Shown in pieces: positions 61,126-64,000 of a stretch of DNA of 64,000 nucleotides. The translations under genes were made by a program, and so were the position numbers. The first letter of the stretch is position 1, and each line of letters starts with the position of its first letter. Origin of the DNA: JAFLCL01 sp039809495 (GTDB taxonomy: Bacteria > Myxococcota_A > Polyangia > Polyangiales > Sandaracinaceae); the NCBI GenBank assembly GCA_039809495.1, contig JBDHVC010000019.1:3222-67221 (forward strand), written 5' to 3'. Below the pieces are notes generated by a model. That model saw nothing but the letters and a program-made list of their open reading frames with translations. It ran no database searches and had not been told where the DNA came from.

Positions 61126-62604
61126 TCAGTCGTCGATCTCCAGGTTCGCGAGCTTGTCGCTCGTCTTTCTCCCCTTGTGCGGGAAGGGCTGGGTGGGGGT
61201 GGGGACGCCGAGGAAGGGGGCGAGCCTTTCCCAGCCGTCTCCCGCCGGGAGATCGAGCCTGAGCAGGCGATGGGGCTCGTCGCGAAAGATCGTCTCGACG
61301 CGAGCGTGGTGCGCCCTTCGCACCTCGAGGAAGCGCGCGGCGTCGAAGCTCGTGGAGCCGTAGACCCGCGCGCGGAGCATCCGCTCGGCCTCGACGATCG
61401 CGGGATCGAGCCTGCGCATGCGCGCGAGGCCCGCCTCGTCGCGCCAGATCTTCTTGCAGGAGCGCAGCCAGCTCGCCTCGTCGCGCGTCGTGAGGACGAA
61501 GCGCGCGTCAGGGTAGGCGCGCGCGAGCGCCTCGACGTAGGGCACGGTCGTGAGGTCGGTGATGCCGTCGTAGTGCTCGAGGAGCGGGAAGACGCCGTCG
61601 TCCCGCGCGATCGCGCGGAGGGTGTCCTGATCGGTGGGGAACCGGATGACGTCGATCCCCACCATGTGGAGCGCCGCCGTGAGGCTGCGCGCGCCGGTCC
61701 GCGAGAGCCCGATCCCGAAGACCTTCGCGGTGACCGCGCGGTGCGCGAGGGCCGGATCGCGCGCGATCGCCTCGTCGACCTCGCGCCGCGTGAGCGCAGG
61801 CTGTTCGGGCAGCCCGAGGCGTGCGACCTCGACCTCGCTCGTTCGGCGCAGGCTCGCGATGTAGCTCTCGACGGCGCGCGGCTTGGCGAGCGGGGGGACG
61901 CTCTGCGCCGCGTGCGCGACGGCTGCGCGCGCCACGTCGAGATCGGCTCCCTCCCCCCAGTCGGCCATCGCCGCCACGAGGCGCTTGCGCTGGTTCGAGG
62001 TGCGGCTGCGGAGCTCGCGCAGCGCGTACTTCGCGAAGATGTCGGTGAAGCGCTGGAAGTGGTCGTGGAGGATGTGGAAGGTCTTGAGCTGCTTCTCGAG
62101 CCCGAGCGCCGCGAGCGCGAGGTTCCTGAGGCGCGACTCGGGGCGAAGGACGTACGGGAGATCGTCCTTGGGGACGGACACCCTCGCCATGGCGCGGAGC
62201 ACGTCGACGCGGGTGATGTGGACGCCGCAGTGGATGCGGCCGCGGAACCGATCGTGGACGTAGCAGTCGACGTAGGGGAGGGCGTTCGCGTCGAGGAACG
62301 GGCGCAGATCCTCGAGGATCAAGCAGTCGGCGTCGACGTGGACGACGTGGCTCGTCGAGCTCGCCGGATCGGTCACGTGCGGCAGCTCCAACATCTTCTG
62401 GACGGCGAGCGCGAAGGGCTCGACACCCTCGATGACGTGGACGCGCTGCGGTCGGACGTGCTCGATCGCGAGCTCGAGCGCGAGGGCGCTCGTGCGCTCG
62501 CCGACGGATCGGAAGACGAGCTCGACGGGGCGAGCGCCGGCCGGAGCGAAGTCCCCCTCGAGCGTGCGGATCCGGCCCCCGGCTCCTTGCATCGACGTCC
62601 CCAT
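61126..62604 (-). CDS. Glycosyltransferase-like domain fused to a sulfotransferase
   Basis: A 492-residue cytoplasmic fusion. Residues about 30-200 resemble a nucleotide-sugar transferase: HVVHVDADCLILEDLRPFLD carries a DxD at DAD (near 91-93), with HCGVHITRVDVLRAM behind. Residues 290-470 are a sulfotransferase: KVFGIGLSRTGARSLTAALH is the 5'-phosphosulfate loop, and VLTTRDEASWLRSCKKIWRD is the 3'-phosphate motif of PAPS-dependent enzymes (Sulfotransfer_4 type). The final PFLGVPTPTQPFPHK is also typical of these. One protein may glycosylate and sulfate the same acceptor, which is inference. No PAPS synthesis genes are in the window. Confidence 0.78.
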   Translation of the reverse strand: MGTSMQGAGGRIRTLEGDFAPAGARPVELVFRSVGERTSALALELAIEHVRPQRVHVIEGVEPFALAVQKMLELPHVTDPASSTSHVVHVDADCLILEDLRPFLDANALPYVDCYVHDRFRGRIHCGVHITRVDVLRAMARVSVPKDDLPYVLRPESRLRNLALAALGLEKQLKTFHILHDHFQRFTDIFAKYALRELRSRTSNQRKRLVAAMADWGEGADLDVARAAVAHAAQSVPPLAKPRAVESYIASLRRTSEVEVARLGLPEQPALTRREVDEAIARDPALAHRAVTAKVFGIGLSRTGARSLTAALHMVGIDVIRFPTDQDTLRAIARDDGVFPLLEHYDGITDLTTVPYVEALARAYPDARFVLTTRDEASWLRSCKKIWRDEAGLARMRRLDPAIVEAERMLRARVYGSTSFDAARFLEVRRAHHARVETIFRDEPHRLLRLDLPAGDGWERLAPFLGVPTPTQPFPHKGRKTSDKLANLEIDD

Positions 62605-62635
62605 GTTCGCGGTCCGCGCGGCGCGCTCGCGCGCC

Positions 62636-63796
62636 TCAGCGCGACGAGCCTCGGGGCGAGGGCGGGATCTCGGAGGGGCGATGCTCGAGCAGCGCGAGGA
62701 GGCGCGTCGCGCGCTCGTTCGCGGGGTCGATCACCAGCACCTGCTCGAGGGCCTGGCGCATCCCCTCGACGTTCCTCCGCTCGAAGAGGCCCGTCGCGAG
62801 GGAGAAGAGCTGCTCGAGCGCGAGCGCCGGTCGCTCGTTCGTCACGTAGAATTCAGCGATGCGTCGGGCGAGCAGCAGGTCTTGGGAGTAGCGCGAGCGC
62901 AGGTGCTCGAGCTCGCGCCGCACCTGCGGCTCGTGCCCATAGCGGAGGAGGACCGCCATGTCGGAGAGCTTCCGATCCAAGAGCCCGCTCGGGATGAGGC
63001 CGTCCTCGCTGCGTTCGCTCGGAGGGGGCTCGACGACGACGAGGCTCGCGACGTTCGGCACGAGCCGCTGCGCCTCCTTGCGCTGGGTCGTCTCCGACGG
63101 CGCGCGCACGACGCTCTCCCACGGCAGAGGGTCGCGCTCGCGCTCGGTGCGCCACCGCCCGGAGGTCGAGCTCGAGCGCTCGGCCTCGTCCCACGGGCCG
63201 CTCGCGTGCGCGTCGAGGGATCGGGCGTCCTCTTCCGCCGAGGGGTGGACCACGGTCTCGACGAGCTCGGGCATCCGGGGGACGGCCACCGTCTCCTCAC
63301 TCGGGGGAGCAGGTCGAGCCGCGAGGAGCCGCTCCGCGAGGCCCACGGCGCGCACCGCGACCGTCCGCGCGTCGTCGTCCCCCTCGTCGTCTCGCTCGAG
63401 CGCGCGGGCGCCCTTGCGCTCCGTCAAGAGCAGGATCGCGTCCGAGCTCGGGCCGACCCTCGTCTCCTCGGCGCGCGCGCCGTGGTGGTGGAGATCGGCC
63501 TCTTGGAGCAGGTGCTCCATCGTCTGCGTCCAGCGTGTCGCGAAGCGCGCGCTGGGCGCGCCGGCGAGCTCCTCGTCGCCCGTCATGGCTTGGACCTCGT
63601 CGAGCTCGTCGAGGCGCATCGCCTCCTCGGGGGTGAGGTCTGGCGCCGTCGTCGCGTCGGGCGGCACCGCGGGCACGCGCGCCGAGCGCTCGACGAACGA
63701 GCGGAAGATCGCGTCGGCGCTCCCCTCGGCCGCGGGCTCGAGCGCGCGGGCGTGCACCTGCGTCTCACCGTCGTCGTCGCCGAAGTGGCGGTCCAT
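62636..63796 (-). CDS. Protein of unknown function with TPR-like C-terminus
   Basis: A 386-residue acidic soluble protein. The first 270 residues are Asp/Glu/Ser/Pro-rich and look disordered apart from a short acidic helix (PEEAMRLDELDEVQAM). The last 90 residues are helical repeats (VRRELEHLRSRYSQDLLLAR; IAEFYVTNERPALALEQLFS; VEGMRQALEQVLVIDPANER), a TPR-like tail. ATG at 63796 is chosen as it begins the acidic composition; upstream sequence is basic and unlike it. No enzymatic motif is seen. Possibly coupled with the sulfotransferase fusion, 31 bases downstream. Confidence 0.65.
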   Translation of the reverse strand: MDRHFGDDDGETQVHARALEPAAEGSADAIFRSFVERSARVPAVPPDATTAPDLTPEEAMRLDELDEVQAMTGDEELAGAPSARFATRWTQTMEHLLQEADLHHHGARAEETRVGPSSDAILLLTERKGARALERDDEGDDDARTVAVRAVGLAERLLAARPAPPSEETVAVPRMPELVETVVHPSAEEDARSLDAHASGPWDEAERSSSTSGRWRTERERDPLPWESVVRAPSETTQRKEAQRLVPNVASLVVVEPPPSERSEDGLIPSGLLDRKLSDMAVLLRYGHEPQVRRELEHLRSRYSQDLLLARRIAEFYVTNERPALALEQLFSLATGLFERRNVEGMRQALEQVLVIDPANERATRLLALLEHRPSEIPPSPRGSSR

Positions 63797-63938
63797 GGGC
63801 GTGCATCGTGCGTGAGTCGACCTGCCCTCGCAAGGCCTCGCGCGCCTCACGGCGCGCCGCGGCGCGCTCGATCTGATCGGGCGAGCGTGGGCGCGCTGCC
63901 TCGGCGTGGGGGAGGGGCTGGGGCGCTGAGGCATCCCC

Positions 63939-64000
63939 TCAGATTTTCCCAAGCATTTCGGTCAACTCCTGATGCTCCTCCAGGACCTCGACGAGAGCGG
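63939..64000 (-). CDS. 3' end of a gene running off the window
   Basis: Minus-strand frame open from the window edge with stop at 63941-63939. The 20 visible residues end EVLEEHQELTEMLGKI, an amphipathic helix that looks like a genuine protein C-terminus. An inverted repeat (CTGAGG at 63926-63931, CCTCAG at 63937-63942) overlaps the stop and could terminate it. Too short to assign. Confidence 0.5.
   Translation of the reverse strand, partial: ALVEVLEEHQELTEMLGKI

Overview
The window is very G+C-rich, densely coded DNA with no rRNA, tRNA, CRISPR array, insertion sequence or phage gene visible. The gene content points to a myxobacterium (Myxococcota, probably the Polyangiales side; the family-level guess is inference). 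Pointers are a MglA-type Ras-like GTPase, a MYXO-CTERM sorting tail, a Ser/Thr kinase with PEGA repeats, a kinase fused to a sigma-54 activator, a PocR-type histidine kinase and Cys-rich or Kelch-type lipoproteins. MurE carries the DNPR motif of meso-diaminopimelate-adding enzymes, as expected for a Gram-negative wall.

Layout. 1-8312 (minus): the translation/transcription operon rimP-nusA-ylxR/L7Ae-infB-ylxP-rbfA-nrnA-truB, mostly with 4-8 base overlaps. 8313-19058: mixed genes, namely a Cys-rich lipoprotein with a tiny basic ORF, a PEP synthase/PPDK regulatory protein, a cyclic-nucleotide-binding protein, a PEGA Ser/Thr kinase, a zinc-ribbon membrane protein, a large amidase fusion and an alpha/beta hydrolase-OsmC fusion. 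Two copies of a hairpin-rich repeat lie here in opposite orientation. 19059-31456 (minus): division/cell-wall cluster mraZ-rsmH-ftsL-ftsI-murE-murF-mraY-murD-ftsW-murG with a recognisable promoter and MraZ operator. It stops after murG; murC, murB, ftsQ, ftsA and ftsZ are not here.

31640-35196 (plus): small membrane-tail protein, MglA-like GTPase, PocR histidine kinase and thiL. 35127-39785 (minus): a 1552-residue Ser/Thr kinase-ATPase-GAF-sigma-54-activator protein. 39808-47104 (minus): Kelch lipoprotein, rsmI, an RpoH-type sigma factor, a GT-C-like membrane protein and two SAM methyltransferases. 47291-50058 (plus): an unknown protein, then oleA and oleB of olefin/beta-lactone biosynthesis.

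50373-60138 (plus): an eight-gene Bat/MoxR operon (MoxR ATPase, DUF58 protein, a membrane protein with a C-terminal S1-like domain, two VWA proteins, a TPR protein with a long Gln-rich tract, BatD, BatE). 60192-64000: an N-formylglutamate amidohydrolase-like protein, a glycosyltransferase-like/sulfotransferase fusion, an unknown protein and the last codons of a gene running off the end.

The observations I rate highest are the structured dispersed repeat, the S1-like domain in a Bat-operon membrane protein, the kinase-EBP megaprotein, the amidase fusion through a MYXO-CTERM tail, and the GTPase-histidine kinase pair.
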